Shown here: positions 7,750 through 16,869 of the stretch, in pieces | Layout of the letters: each line of letters opens with the position of its first letter | Numbering within the stretch: the first letter of the stretch is position 1 | DNA from: an uncultured Caulobacterales bacterium | Lineage (GTDB): Bacteria > Pseudomonadota > Alphaproteobacteria > Caulobacterales > Caulobacteraceae | Direction: 5' to 3' | NCBI GenBank assembly: GCA_903837135.1 | Contig: CAILTK010000063.1 | Location: 1-64,000, forward strand | DNA length: 64,000 nucleotides | Translations under genes and position numbers: made by a program | Notes under the pieces: generated by a model | The model's database searches: none | The model's input: only the letters and a program-made list of their open reading frames with translations | Told to the model about the DNA's origin: nothing

Positions 7750-8604
7750 ATGGCGACGGACGATCAGGTGCTGGTGTTGGGCGCGACCAGCCTGGTCGGC
7801 CGGTTCCTCGTCCCGCGGTTGGCGTCGCGCGCCGGGGATGTGCTCGCCCTGAGCCGGGCGACGCGGCCGGCGCGGGACGGGGTGCGCTGGATCCTCGGCG
7901 ATCTGTCGCAGCCGGCCGGTCTGGCGGCGGCCGGCCGCGTCCACGCGGTGTTCAGCCTGTCGCCGATCTGGCTCCTGACCGACCCGGCGCTCGAGGCCCT
8001 GCACGGCTTCGGCATGCGGCGGCTGGTGGCCTTCTCGTCCACCAGCCGGTTCACCAAGGCGAGCTCCACATCCGAGCACGAGCGGGCCACGGCCGCCGCC
8101 CTGGCCGCGGGCGAGGCGCGGGTCGAGACCTTCTGCCGCGCCCGTGGGGTCGGCTACACCCTGCTGAGGCCGACGCTGATCTACGCCGAGGGCGAGGACG
8201 GCAATGTGTCCCGCCTCGCCGGTCTGATCCGCCGCTTCGCCATCCTGCCGCTGCCAGGCTCCGGCGCGGGCCTGCGCCAGCCCGTGCACGCCGACGATCT
8301 CGCCGAGGTCGCCCTGGAGGCGATGCGCCGCCCCGCGACCGATCGGGCCTACGACGTGCCGGGCGGTGAAACCCTGACTTACCGCCAGATGGTCGGGCGC
8401 ATCTACGAGGGGCTGGGCCGCCGGCCGATGATCCTGTCCCTCCCGCTTCCGCTTGTACGGATGGGCTACGCGCTCGCCCGGCCCTGGCTCCCGGGATCGA
8501 CGGCCGCGATGGTGGAGCGGGTCGGCGAGAACCTGACGTTCGACCCCGGCCCGGCGCAGCGCGACCTCGGCTGGTCGCCGCGCGCGTTCCGGCCGCGCTT
8601 CTGA
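7750..8604 (+). CDS. NAD(P)-dependent nucleoside-sugar epimerase-like (extended SDR) protein
   Basis: A 284-residue Rossmann-fold protein of the atypical/extended short-chain dehydrogenase superfamily. The N-terminal LVLGATSLVGRFLV is a variant of the GxxGxxG dinucleotide-binding loop. FSSTSRFTK supplies the conserved Ser region, while the classical YxxxK is not obvious. RQPVHADDLAEVALEAM is the late-helix motif of NAD-dependent epimerase-like and NmrA/complex-I-assembly relatives. The missing catalytic Tyr makes a binding or redox-sensing role as likely as catalysis. An AGGGG site precedes the ATG. It converges with the AraC gene. Confidence 0.75.
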   Translation: MATDDQVLVLGATSLVGRFLVPRLASRAGDVLALSRATRPARDGVRWILGDLSQPAGLAAAGRVHAVFSLSPIWLLTDPALEALHGFGMRRLVAFSSTSRFTKASSTSEHERATAAALAAGEARVETFCRARGVGYTLLRPTLIYAEGEDGNVSRLAGLIRRFAILPLPGSGAGLRQPVHADDLAEVALEAMRRPATDRAYDVPGGETLTYRQMVGRIYEGLGRRPMILSLPLPLVRMGYALARPWLPGSTAAMVERVGENLTFDPGPAQRDLGWSPRAFRPRF

Positions 8605-8757
8605 GGGCCGGCCCGTCGCCCGCTTCTCCGCAACGAGGGGCTATGGGCTAAACGGGACGGGCCAACTGTTCCGCTAGTGAGTAATTTCGAGCTCGCCTTC
8701 GGAGCTTTTGCGAGGCTCGCACTTGGATCTCCAGACGAACCTGGAAGGCCATGCCGT

Positions 8758-9705
8758 TCAGCCGCGACTGATCGTTTCCGAGGGCAATTCGCCGAAACGC
8801 TCACGGTATCGGCTCGCGAAATGCCCGAAGCTCGAAAAGCCGCATTTCAGGGCAATATCGAGCACCGACAGTTGATTATCCTTGTGGCTCAACAGGCGCC
8901 GCGCCTGATCGAGCCGTACTCCCCGCATGTAAGCCAGCGGGGTCATCCCAAACTCGTCACTGAAGCGGTTGAACAGACTTCTCACACCGACGCCGCAGGC
9001 TTGCGCCACATCTTCCACGGTGAGAGCCCTGTCCCAGTGCGCCTTGATGAATTCCTCAAGGCGATCCGAACCGACCCTAGGGGCCCGCTTTGCGCCTACG
9101 TCGCGCCGCCCGGACGCATGCTTCTGGTTCTCGCTGAGAAATCCTCCGACAACGACCTCGGCCAGCTCGGTTGAAATGAGGTCGTCCGCATCATTGGTCT
9201 CGGGTAGATGTTTCGCCAGGGTGAGGGCCAGGGACTTGACCCGCGCCACTGCGATGGCCGGGATCGCCTCCAGAATCGGGATAGGCAGCGGCCCGTCGCC
9301 GCCCGACATCAATTCGAAACGACGCTTCAGTCGCTGTTCGTCCACCTGTAGGACGAGGTGGGCGTAGTCATCGCTGTACTCCACTTCAAACGCTTGGCCG
9401 GTCTGGGTTATGACCGATGTGTGCGGCGTGAGCTCGACCGTTCTCCCCGCGCTCCGCAAGCGGCCGAAACCAGAGAGGCAGAAAAACTGCTGATAACCCG
9501 GCATGTCGGCAAATTGAATCGCAAAGGGACTGCTGAAGCGACAGTAGTGAAGCGTTATCGCGGGTAATTCGGCGCGGTTGGCGATTCCCAGAAAGGGCGC
9601 GTCGGAGCGACTGTAGCTGACGCGATCAGCGCGATAGCTGTCGACCAACATCTCCGCCATTTGCTTCCGACTCGCAGTTCGGATGATCGGGCGGTTGGAG
9701 AGCAT
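8758..9705 (-). CDS. AraC-family transcriptional regulator
   Basis: A 315-residue regulator. Residues 1-200 form an AraC_binding_2-type cupin sensor domain (for example ITLHYCRFSSPFAIQF), and residues 210-315 hold the two helix-turn-helix motifs: TVEDVAQACGVGVRSLFNRF and SVLDIALKCGFSSFGHFASRY, ending in the family's RYRERFGELPSE. It is probably a DNA-binding activator responding to a small molecule. The AT-rich region beyond its start (9706-9960) probably carries its promoter. No adjacent catabolic operon reveals its target. Confidence 0.88.
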   Translation of the reverse strand: MLSNRPIIRTASRKQMAEMLVDSYRADRVSYSRSDAPFLGIANRAELPAITLHYCRFSSPFAIQFADMPGYQQFFCLSGFGRLRSAGRTVELTPHTSVITQTGQAFEVEYSDDYAHLVLQVDEQRLKRRFELMSGGDGPLPIPILEAIPAIAVARVKSLALTLAKHLPETNDADDLISTELAEVVVGGFLSENQKHASGRRDVGAKRAPRVGSDRLEEFIKAHWDRALTVEDVAQACGVGVRSLFNRFSDEFGMTPLAYMRGVRLDQARRLLSHKDNQLSVLDIALKCGFSSFGHFASRYRERFGELPSETISRG

Positions 9706-9902
9706 GGATTATCCCCCTCTGGTTGTCGAAAATCAAACCTCAATATTACTAATGGTTACTAGAGCGAGACGCAGCCCAACATTCGTATATCTATTGATAC
9801 TTCAACTGCAAATTTCCTCCGATGCGTGTAAATCGGAGTCTTCTACATTCCACCAATAGAGGAGTTGCGTCCCCGCACGATATCTTCTGCACTCCTGGAA
9901 CA

Positions 9903-9937
9903 ATCTGCGTTATCGGAACTTTCTGTGTATTAACTAA
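9903..9937 (+). promoter_or_regulatory. leader block shared with the receptor gene at 22385
   Basis: These 35 bases match 22283-22317 at 27 positions by eye, including an uninterrupted GTATTAAC and AACTTT. The block lies about 65 bases upstream of the decayed receptor start here and of the intact receptor gene there. Conservation in a non-coding position suggests a promoter or operator. I cannot match it confidently to a known sigma-factor consensus. Confidence 0.45.
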
Positions 9938-10002
9938 TATAAATTAGACGGAGAGTGGACTTGAACGCCCTACGGCAAACGTCCGACCCGGAGGTTTCAC
10001 CA

Positions 10003-10110
10003 GTGCCTCAATTTTTCAGAGACGGTGGCGTGGTGGGCGTCGTCAAAGCTACCGTCAGCCAGGCTTTCGCCGTCGTCGAATTTGGGTCAGAGGGTAATAT
10101 TATTTCAGTC
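10003..10110 (+). pseudogene. decayed 5' end of a PAS chemoreceptor gene
   Basis: From a GTG with a CGGAGG site eight to nine bases upstream, the translation VPQFFRDGGVVGVVKATV... follows the start of the intact receptor at 22385 ([17 protein letters not shown]...) with 21 of about 35 residues identical and one inserted codon. Similarity stops after residue 36 (GNIISV), in the first strands of the first PAS domain. The rest of the receptor is gone and the open frame ends at 10173. The leader upstream is also related. It is best read as the remnant of a receptor gene that once headed cluster 1. Confidence 0.65.
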
Positions 10111-10450
10111 GAACCAATTTCTTCTGATCTATCCCCAGCAGCGCAAGCGCCGCTTTCATCTGTGCGTCGGTGATCATCTGCACGCCAATGCTGGCGCTGG
10201 ATATCGGCAAGTCCGCCCTCGGGTGTCGGCGCCGCAATCGGGCCGGTCGAAAGTCGCCAGGTTGGCCGTGCCGCGTGCGGCCTTTAGTGGAGACGGGCGT
10301 TTATATTTCTCAGTGTAATATACATTGTTGATCCAAAACTATAATTGCGTCGTTCGTTTTCGCTATATTCATAAATATAGGTCGGACTAATCGTAGTTCG
10401 TGATTCTGAAGGTGTAGCTCTATGGTGGTCGTCAATTGGGAGATGTTGGA

Positions 10451-10747
10451 ATGACCAAGATCGAGTCCGTAAGAATTCGTGATAGTGAGGATATCATGAA
10501 TATTATACTTGCGGATCTGGCAAGGGCTGATGACGTCGTGATTGCGATCGAGCCGGGGGCGGATGTCGATTTCTCTGGGTTGCAGCTGCTTCACTCCGCG
10601 AGGCTCTATGCGGACGCCCTTGGAAAACGCCTCAGCCTGGCCGAACCTGCGAGCGGCCAACTGCGGGTCTTGCTCGAGCAGGGCGGGTTTCTCCAATCTC
10701 CACTGGCGGACGACGCCCGCTTCTGGCTGGCGGAGCGGGCGGCATGA
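10451..10747 (+). CDS. STAS-domain protein at head of chemotaxis cluster 1
   Basis: A 98-residue, single STAS domain. DVDFSGLQLLHSARLYADALGKRLSL carries the family's central loop with a Ser in the position phosphorylated in anti-anti-sigma factors (D-x-S-G-L). The closing LRVLLEQGGFL helix is typical. The ATG at 10451 is preferred because GGGAG lies about 8 bases upstream; a longer TTG-started frame begins at 10436. The stop overlaps the cheY start by 4 bases, tying it to the operon. STAS proteins here may act as phospho-regulated partners of kinase or receptor arrays; the role in chemotaxis is not established. Confidence 0.78.
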   Translation: MTKIESVRIRDSEDIMNIILADLARADDVVIAIEPGADVDFSGLQLLHSARLYADALGKRLSLAEPASGQLRVLLEQGGFLQSPLADDARFWLAERAA

Positions 10748-11112
10748 GCGCCTCCATTTTGGCCGTCGATGATTCGGCGAGCATCCGCGTCGCCATAAAG
10801 ATCGCGCTTTCGGGGGCGGGCTACACGGTTTCAGAAGCCGTCGATGGATCAGACGGTTTGGCCAAAGCCCAGGCCGGCGCCTACGACCTGATCGTCACCG
10901 ACCTCAACATGCCGATCATGGATGGCCTGACCATGATCGAAGAAATCCGCAAGTCTCCCGCTCATACGGGGGTGCCGATCATCTTTCTGACGACGGAGTC
11001 GGACGCCGCGCTCAAGCAGCGCGCGAAGGCCGCCGGCGCCACGGGCTGGCTCACCAAACCCTTCGATCCGGAACAATTGACCAAGATCATCAAGAAGGTG
11101 CTTGGACGATGA
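10744..11112 (+). CDS. cheY: CheY-type single-domain response regulator (cluster 1)
   Basis: A 122-residue receiver domain without output domain. The acidic pair is D9-D10 (VDDSAS), the phosphoacceptor is D53 (VTDLNMP), the switch Thr lies in LTTES, and the conserved Lys is in TKPFDP. It should accept phosphate from the CheA encoded immediately downstream and carry the signal to the flagellar motor or to another target. It overlaps the STAS gene upstream and cheA downstream by 4 bases each (ATGA), so the three are translationally coupled. Confidence 0.93.
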   Translation: MSASILAVDDSASIRVAIKIALSGAGYTVSEAVDGSDGLAKAQAGAYDLIVTDLNMPIMDGLTMIEEIRKSPAHTGVPIIFLTTESDAALKQRAKAAGATGWLTKPFDPEQLTKIIKKVLGR

Positions 11113-13112
11113 ATCAGGCAGACGCCGTCCAGACCTTCCTTCTGGAAGCGCGTGATCTCTTGGAGCAAGTCGAGCAGGGCCTTCTGGACCTTGAAACGCG
11201 CCTGGATGATCGCGACCTGATCGACAGCGTCTTTCGCGGCCTGCATACGCTCAAGGGGTCGGGGGCGATGTTCGGCTTCACGGCCCTGGCCGAATTCACC
11301 CACCATTGCGAGACGGCCTTTGACCGGGTGCGCAAGGGGGAGGTCGCGGCCTCGCCGGAACTGGTGTTCGCCGTTCTGCAGGCCCAGGACCACATGCGCG
11401 CCCTGATCGAAGACGCCAAGGGCGATCATGGCGCGGTCAGCGACGCCCTGCTCGCCAAGCTCAGCGCCGCCCTTAGAGACGCGGACGCCGGGGCCATATC
11501 CTCCGAGGCCTCATCAGAGGGCGCCGGCCGGAAGACTTGGTCCATTCGATTCGGCCTTCCCCGCAACGCCTTCGCCAATGGGGTCAATCCCATGGGCCTA
11601 TTGAACGAACTGCGGGATCTTGGTGAATGCGAGATCGTGGGCTCGACGGCCGACGTCCCGCCGCTGGACGAGCTCAATCCCGCCGACTGCCATCTGTCCT
11701 GGGCGATAGCGCTCACGACCGATCAGCCCCGGTCCGTGATCGAAGACGTCTTCATCTTCGTCATGGACGACATGGAGCTCGATATCCGAGAGCTCGATGG
11801 AGCGGCTGACGACGGCGCGACCGAAGACGCTTCGCTCAAGGTTCAATTCACGACCGCGTCGGACGCCCTGTCCGGCAAGCCGCCGAAGGCGGTCGACACG
11901 GGCTCTGGCCCGACGCCCAACGCGGGGCCGGCCCAGGCGGCGGAGAGCGTCCGGGTCCCGGCCGAACGCCTCGACGAGCTCATGGATCGGGTTGGAGAGC
12001 TGGTGATCGCCCAGTCGCGACTCCGCCAGATCGCGGCCAGCAGCATGGATCTGCAGCTGCGCTCAGTCGCCGAGGAGATCGAGCGGCTCTCCAGCGAATT
12101 GCGCGACACCACCATGGTGCTGCGCATGGTCCCGGTAGGCTCCCTGTTCAGCCGCTTCCGTCGTCTGGTCCATGACCTCAGCCGGGATACCGGCAAGTTG
12201 ATCGAGCTGTCCTGCGAGGGTGAAGCGACGGAAGTCGATAAGACGGTCGTGGACCGTCTGGCCGACCCGCTCGTCCACCTCGTCCGCAATGCCGCCGATC
12301 ACGGGCTGGAGAGCGTGGAGGAACGCCGCGCGGCGGGAAAACCCGACGTGGGATCGATGCGACTGTCGGCTCGGCAATCCGGTGGTGAAGTGATCATCTC
12401 CGTACAAGACGATGGCCGGGGCATCGACCGAGACCGCGTCCGCGCACGCGCCGAGGCCCAGGGCCTGCTTGAACCCGGCGCCCAGATCAGCGACGGCGAT
12501 CTACTCTTGATGATTTTCCAGCCGGGCTTCTCCACGGCCGCTCAGGTGACCAGTCTTTCCGGGCGCGGTGTCGGGATGGATGTGGTCAAGCGCACGGTCG
12601 AGGCTCTGCGCGGTTCGATCGAGGTGGTCAGCCGGCCAGGCGAGGGGTCTGAATTCTCTCTTCGCATTCCGCTCACCCTTTCGATCATCGAGGGTCTTTT
12701 GGTGCGGGTCGGCAGGGGACGCTATGTCATTCCCCTCGGCGCGGTCGAGGAATGCCTCGAGCTCTCGCTGGACGAGGATCAGCGGTCCAGGGGGCGCAGC
12801 TTCATATCCCTGCGCGATAGCCTGGTGCCTTACATGAGGCTGCGCGAACTTTTCGGTACGGGCACGTCGCCGGAACTGCACCAGAAGATCGTGGTGGTCT
12901 CCACCGGCGGCGAGCGCGTTGGCCTGGTGGTCGATCAGATTATCGGCGACCACCAGACGGTCATCAAGCCGCTCTCCAAGGTCCACGCCAGCGTCGCCAC
13001 CTTCTCCGGCGCGACGATCCTTGGCGATGGCGGCGCGGCCCTGATCCTCGATGTTCCCAGCCTGGTTGGGGCGGGACAACGCCAGGAGGCGCAATTGCGA
13101 GCGACGGGATGA
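11109..13112 (+). CDS. cheA: chemotaxis histidine kinase CheA (cluster 1)
   Basis: A 667-residue CheA. Order: HPt domain with phosphoacceptor His46 (RGLHTLKGSG); a linker/P2-like region about 130-275; dimerisation helices from about 280 (LDELMDRVGELVIAQSRLRQ); an ATPase domain with N-box HLVRNAADHGLE, G1 DDGRGID and G2 GRGVGMDVVK; and a C-terminal CheW-like P5 domain to residue 667. It autophosphorylates in complex with receptors and CheW, then passes phosphate to CheY and CheB. Start and stop overlap cheY and cheW by 4 bases. All catalytic motifs are intact. Confidence 0.95.
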   Translation: MNQADAVQTFLLEARDLLEQVEQGLLDLETRLDDRDLIDSVFRGLHTLKGSGAMFGFTALAEFTHHCETAFDRVRKGEVAASPELVFAVLQAQDHMRALIEDAKGDHGAVSDALLAKLSAALRDADAGAISSEASSEGAGRKTWSIRFGLPRNAFANGVNPMGLLNELRDLGECEIVGSTADVPPLDELNPADCHLSWAIALTTDQPRSVIEDVFIFVMDDMELDIRELDGAADDGATEDASLKVQFTTASDALSGKPPKAVDTGSGPTPNAGPAQAAESVRVPAERLDELMDRVGELVIAQSRLRQIAASSMDLQLRSVAEEIERLSSELRDTTMVLRMVPVGSLFSRFRRLVHDLSRDTGKLIELSCEGEATEVDKTVVDRLADPLVHLVRNAADHGLESVEERRAAGKPDVGSMRLSARQSGGEVIISVQDDGRGIDRDRVRARAEAQGLLEPGAQISDGDLLLMIFQPGFSTAAQVTSLSGRGVGMDVVKRTVEALRGSIEVVSRPGEGSEFSLRIPLTLSIIEGLLVRVGRGRYVIPLGAVEECLELSLDEDQRSRGRSFISLRDSLVPYMRLRELFGTGTSPELHQKIVVVSTGGERVGLVVDQIIGDHQTVIKPLSKVHASVATFSGATILGDGGAALILDVPSLVGAGQRQEAQLRATG

Positions 13113-13636
13113 ACATGCCTCGCCAAACCCACGGCGCGATCAACTGGGGTGAAGACGGGCGCCTCGAAGCGCTCTCCTTCGACCTGCAGGGCGAGACCTT
13201 CGCGCTCGAGGCCATGATGGTCCAGGAAATCCTCGACCTGACGGAAGAGACAACCGTCCCCGGCGCGCCGGCCCTGGTGGGCGGGGTGATCAACTTTCGC
13301 GGCAAAGTCATTCCGCTGGCGGACCTCGGCCTCGCCTTCGGCATGGGACCCGGCGAGGTCACCCCGGACAGCCGTATCATCGTCATCGAGATGGATATCG
13401 AAGGCGAGATGACCCTGATCGGTCTTCGCACCGACAAGGTTCATGAAGTCACGACGCTGGTCCAGAGCGCCGCTGAGCCGCCGCCCAGCATCGGAATGCG
13501 CTGGCGAGCGGACTTCGTCCACAGCCTGGTCAAGCGGGACGGCGAGTTCATCGTCCTGCCTGACCTACCCACAATTTTTGCTTCGCTTTGCGACCCTGCC
13601 CTTGCGGGCGCGGTCTCTTCACATCCTCGTCCATAG
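13109..13636 (+). CDS. cheW: coupling protein CheW (first copy, cluster 1)
   Basis: A 175-residue CheW domain protein that links receptors to CheA. Typical features: [21 protein letters not shown], the core [24 protein letters not shown], and [11 protein letters not shown]. It has about 15 extra N-terminal residues and a short C-terminal extension ([15 protein letters not shown]) not needed for the fold. It overlaps the cheA stop by 4 bases. A second, different CheW gene lies after the receptor gene at 15482, so this cluster supplies two couplers. Confidence 0.92.
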   Translation: MNMPRQTHGAINWGEDGRLEALSFDLQGETFALEAMMVQEILDLTEETTVPGAPALVGGVINFRGKVIPLADLGLAFGMGPGEVTPDSRIIVIEMDIEGEMTLIGLRTDKVHEVTTLVQSAAEPPPSIGMRWRADFVHSLVKRDGEFIVLPDLPTIFASLCDPALAGAVSSHPRP

Positions 13637-13659
13637 ATCATCCTGAGGGGCAACCGACC

Positions 13660-15480
13660 ATGCGGTTCACGATTAAACTCAAGCTCGGTCTGGCCTTCGG
13701 CCTGATCTTGGCCATGCTGATCGCCGCGGCGGCGGTCAGCATCAACGGTCTATCCAGCATCAACGGACAGATGGTCTCGATGCTGTCGGGCCCGGTGAAA
13801 CGATTGCAGACCGCGGAAGACGTGCAGACGGCGCTCCTGCAAACGATACGGTTTGAAAAGAACATCATTCTGGAGAGCGACCCGCAGAAGATGCAGGGCT
13901 ATGACTCCAAGATCGCCAAATTCCTCACCGAAGTGGATGGCCTCCTCGACCAGGGCGAAGCCATCGCTTCAGAAGAGGGGAAGGTAAAATACCGGGCTAT
14001 CAAGGGATCGTGGACGACCTTCAAACAAAACGACGCAAAGATGCGCGAGCTTGCGCTTCAGAACAAGAATGAAGATGCGAAGGTCATCTCTCTTGGGACG
14101 CAGGCGCAGATCACCAACGACACGATGGTGGCGACGGATGATCTGGTCGGTTTCACCAAGACCCAGATGCAGACGCAGGAGGCGGCCGCGGCGGCCGCCT
14201 ACGCCAATACCCGCAACATTCTGATTGGCGCCGTCTTGCTGTCTCTGATCTGCGCGGTCGCGGCCGCCTTGTGGATCTCGATGTCCATCAGTCGCGGACT
14301 TGCCAAGGTCATGGGCGTGGCGGACGCGGTTTCCCTCGGCGATCTCGATCAAAGGGTTGAAATCACCACCAATGACGAGATCAAGGACCTGGTCGATACA
14401 TTCAACGGAATGACCGACAATCTGCGCGCCACCGCCGCCCTGGCCGACCAGATCGCCGACGGAGACCTGACGGTCAGCCCCAAGCCTCTGTCGGACAAGG
14501 ACACGCTGGGCCTCGCCCTGCAGCGCATGGTCGAGCGTCTCCGGGGCGTCGTCGGCGACGCCGCCGCGGCGGCCGACAACGTCTCGTCCGGAAGCCAGGA
14601 ACTGTCCTCCAGCTCCGAGCAACTCTCGCAAGGCGCCACTGAACAAGCCGCTGCGGCTGAAGAAGCTTCGGCCTCGATGGAGCAGATGGCCGCCAACATC
14701 AAACAGAGCGCCGAGAACGCCGCCCAGACCGAGAAGATCGCCCGCCAGTCGTCCAAGGACGCCGAAGCGAGCGGAGAGGCTGTGCGCACCGCTGTGGAGG
14801 CCATGCGGAGCATCGCCGAAAAGATCGGCATCGTACAGGAGATCGCCCGGCAGACCGACCTTCTGGCCCTGAACGCCGCGGTCGAGGCCGCCCGAGCGGG
14901 CGAGCACGGCAAGGGGTTCGCTGTCGTGGCGTCCGAAGTGCGCAAGCTGGCCGAACGTAGCCAGACCGCCGCCGCCGAGATCGGCGCGGTCTCGACCTCG
15001 ACGGTCAAGGCGGCTGCGGAGGCGGGTGAGATGCTGACGCGTCTGGTGCCCGACATCCGTAAGACCGCGGAGCTGGTGTCGGAAATCAGCGCCGCCTGCC
15101 GCGAACAGGATATCGGCGCCTCGCAAATCAACGAGGCCATCCAGCAGCTCGATAAGGTCACCCAGCAGAACGCCGGCGCATCCGAAGAAATGTCCGCCAC
15201 GTCCGAAGAGCTCGCCGCCCAGGCCGAGGAGTTGCAGACCAGCATCGCCTTCTTCCGCACCGAAGCGAGCGGGGGCCATTCGAACCGCGCCTCCGCCAGG
15301 ACGGCGAAGCCCGCGCCGCGCGTGGCGGCCGCCGCCAGGCCTGCGGCCAAGAAGGTGGCCAAGGCTGCGCCTTCAACCCAAGGGGTTCGGGCGCAACAAG
15401 CCCGGGCCAAGGGCTTCGCCCTGGACCTCAACATGGGCGGTCCGGACGCCGAAGACGCCGATTTCCGGGAAAGCGCGTAA
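13660..15480 (+). CDS. transmembrane methyl-accepting chemotaxis protein
   Basis: A 606-residue receptor. TM1 lies at about residues 8-30; a roughly 155-residue helical periplasmic sensor (4HB_MCP-like) follows; TM2 is at about 186-208, then HAMP to about 262. The cytoplasmic signalling hairpin has its conserved tip near residues 397-415 ([18 protein letters not shown]). The C-terminus is an Ala/Lys-rich linker ending DADFRESA, without a WEEF/NWETF-like CheR tether. The ATG at 13660 follows TGAGGGG by about 9 bases; the longer open frame from 13588 overlaps cheW. It sits between two cheW genes, so it is probably the dedicated receptor of cluster 1. Confidence 0.92.
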   Translation: MRFTIKLKLGLAFGLILAMLIAAAAVSINGLSSINGQMVSMLSGPVKRLQTAEDVQTALLQTIRFEKNIILESDPQKMQGYDSKIAKFLTEVDGLLDQGEAIASEEGKVKYRAIKGSWTTFKQNDAKMRELALQNKNEDAKVISLGTQAQITNDTMVATDDLVGFTKTQMQTQEAAAAAAYANTRNILIGAVLLSLICAVAAALWISMSISRGLAKVMGVADAVSLGDLDQRVEITTNDEIKDLVDTFNGMTDNLRATAALADQIADGDLTVSPKPLSDKDTLGLALQRMVERLRGVVGDAAAAADNVSSGSQELSSSSEQLSQGATEQAAAAEEASASMEQMAANIKQSAENAAQTEKIARQSSKDAEASGEAVRTAVEAMRSIAEKIGIVQEIARQTDLLALNAAVEAARAGEHGKGFAVVASEVRKLAERSQTAAAEIGAVSTSTVKAAAEAGEMLTRLVPDIRKTAELVSEISAACREQDIGASQINEAIQQLDKVTQQNAGASEEMSATSEELAAQAEELQTSIAFFRTEASGGHSNRASARTAKPAPRVAAAARPAAKKVAKAAPSTQGVRAQQARAKGFALDLNMGGPDAEDADFRESA

Positions 15481-15481
15481 C

Positions 15482-15976
15482 ATGGCCGGCAGCGAGGTTG
15501 AGACGCAATTTGTAACCTTCGCCCTCGGCAAGGAGGTGTTCGCCGCCCCCGTGTCGCAGGTTCGGGAGATCTTGGATAATTGCCCTGCATTCAAGATCCC
15601 CAACGGTCCGGCGTATCTCCTGGGCCTCATCGATGTGCGAGGTCAGGGCGTCCCGACCCTGGACCTGCGCCTTCGGTTGGGCTTGGGCGCCACTGAACCC
15701 ACCCCCAACACCCGCATCCTGGTGTTGGACCTGCCAGTTGGGGATCGCCTCCTGACCTTAGGTCTGCTTGCCGACCGCGTGTTCGAAGTCGTGGCCATTT
15801 CGCCAGGCGATGTCGAGCCTGCGCCGGATGTGGGCGTGAAATGGTCTTCCGCCTACATCGCCGGCGTCGTGCGCCGTCCGGAGGGGTTCGTCGTCTTGAT
15901 GAACCTGGGAAGCCTGCTCACGACCGAGGAGGCCGCCGAGCTGGGCGCAAGCGCCGTCCTGGAGCATGCGGCGTAG
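15482..15976 (+). CDS. cheW: coupling protein CheW (second copy, cluster 1)
   Basis: A 164-residue CheW. The start is one base after the receptor stop. Motifs: FVTFALGKEVFAAPVSQVREIL, FKIPNGPAYLLGLIDVRGQGVPTLDL and LGLLADRVFEVVAI. It is clearly divergent from the CheW at 13109, which suggests different binding preferences for the CheA P5 domain or the receptor. The next gene (cheR) starts on the base directly after its stop, so it belongs to the same operon. Confidence 0.92.
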   Translation: MAGSEVETQFVTFALGKEVFAAPVSQVREILDNCPAFKIPNGPAYLLGLIDVRGQGVPTLDLRLRLGLGATEPTPNTRILVLDLPVGDRLLTLGLLADRVFEVVAISPGDVEPAPDVGVKWSSAYIAGVVRRPEGFVVLMNLGSLLTTEEAAELGASAVLEHAA

Positions 15977-16861
15977 ATGGCGGTCGCCGGCATGGCCTCG
16001 GCTGCGACCCCAACCTCGGAGCTTCCATCCGAGGCGCCGACGGAACATCTCAGTCAGCGCAACTTTCAGCGCCTGGCGACCTATATCTACCAATATAGCG
16101 GGATTAAGCTCCCGCCTTCAAAACTGACGATGGTCGAGGGGCGGCTCAGGCGCCGCCTGAGGGCGCTGAAGATCGCCACCCTTGACGGCTATTGCGCGTA
16201 TGTGTTCGACCAAGATGGTCTGGAGGAAGAGGCGGTCCATCTGGTTGACAGCCTCACCACCAACAAGACCGATTTCTTTCGCGAACCGGCGCACTTCGAC
16301 TATCTCACAAGCCACATCTTGCCCTTGATGGTGAGTGAGGGGCGAAGCCAGATCAAGATGTGGAGCTCCGCCTGTTCGACGGGAGCCGAACCTTATACCT
16401 TGGCCATGGTGATCGACGCCTTCCTGTCGGATAAGACACGAACGTCATACTCGATCCTGGCGACCGACCTTTGCACGGAAGTGCTCGAGGTGGCGCAACG
16501 CGGCGTCTACCCGCTGGAGATGCTGTCGCCTACGCCTGAACCCCTTCGCCGAAAGTATGTTCGGACCTCGAAGGACCGCACCTCGGGCCTATGCCGCATC
16601 ACCCCCTCTCTTCGTGGGCGGGTCGGGTTCGCGCGGCTGAATCTGATGGATCGGTCCTACGCCGTCGGGCAGGACATGGACGTGATCTTTTGCCGGAACG
16701 TCCTGATCTATTTCGACAAACCGACTCAGCAGGCGGTGCTGACCAAGCTATGCTCGCATCTGCGGCCCGGCGGATATCTCTTCTTGGGTCACTCTGAATC
16801 CGTCGCGGGGTTGGCGCTGCCGGTCGAACAGGTCGCCAACACCATCTTTCAACGGCGATAG
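15977..16861 (+). CDS. cheR: chemoreceptor glutamate methyltransferase CheR (cluster 1)
   Basis: A 294-residue S-adenosylmethionine-dependent methyltransferase that methylates receptor glutamates for adaptation. It has an N-terminal helical CheR_N domain ([16 protein letters not shown]) followed by the Rossmann domain: NKTDFFREP, the SAM-binding [16 protein letters not shown], and [10 protein letters not shown], all hallmark CheR motifs. It begins immediately after the cheW stop and ends 8 bases before cheB. The receptor in this cluster lacks a C-terminal tether peptide, so CheR presumably docks directly on its substrate helices. Confidence 0.94.
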   Translation: MAVAGMASAATPTSELPSEAPTEHLSQRNFQRLATYIYQYSGIKLPPSKLTMVEGRLRRRLRALKIATLDGYCAYVFDQDGLEEEAVHLVDSLTTNKTDFFREPAHFDYLTSHILPLMVSEGRSQIKMWSSACSTGAEPYTLAMVIDAFLSDKTRTSYSILATDLCTEVLEVAQRGVYPLEMLSPTPEPLRRKYVRTSKDRTSGLCRITPSLRGRVGFARLNLMDRSYAVGQDMDVIFCRNVLIYFDKPTQQAVLTKLCSHLRPGGYLFLGHSESVAGLALPVEQVANTIFQRR

Positions 16862-16869
16862 GATCCGTC

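Larger units (their letters stand above)
9706..10450. other. 745-base gene-poor, AT-rich region before chemotaxis cluster 1
   Basis: This gap has visibly lower GC than its neighbours (for example around 9740-9960 and 10300-10430). It contains the presumed araC promoter, a leader block and decayed receptor-gene start described separately (9903-10110), and a stretch (about 10105-10300) with no intact gene. On the minus strand, around 10105-10190, there are protein-like codons (ITDAQMKAAL, and in the next frame LLGIDQKKLVRLK followed by a stop), as in the frameshifted tail of an unidentified gene. The promoter of cluster 1 probably lies in 10300-10440. Confidence 0.5.

Noticed and set aside
7750-8604. 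Assignment of the SDR-family protein as a complete nucleotide-sugar epimerase
   Set aside because: The YxxxK catalytic pair is not evident, so only the fold-level family is claimed.
13969-15590. Long minus-strand frames opposite the MCP gene
   Set aside because: They mirror the receptor's codon-position GC bias and show no recognisable domain.
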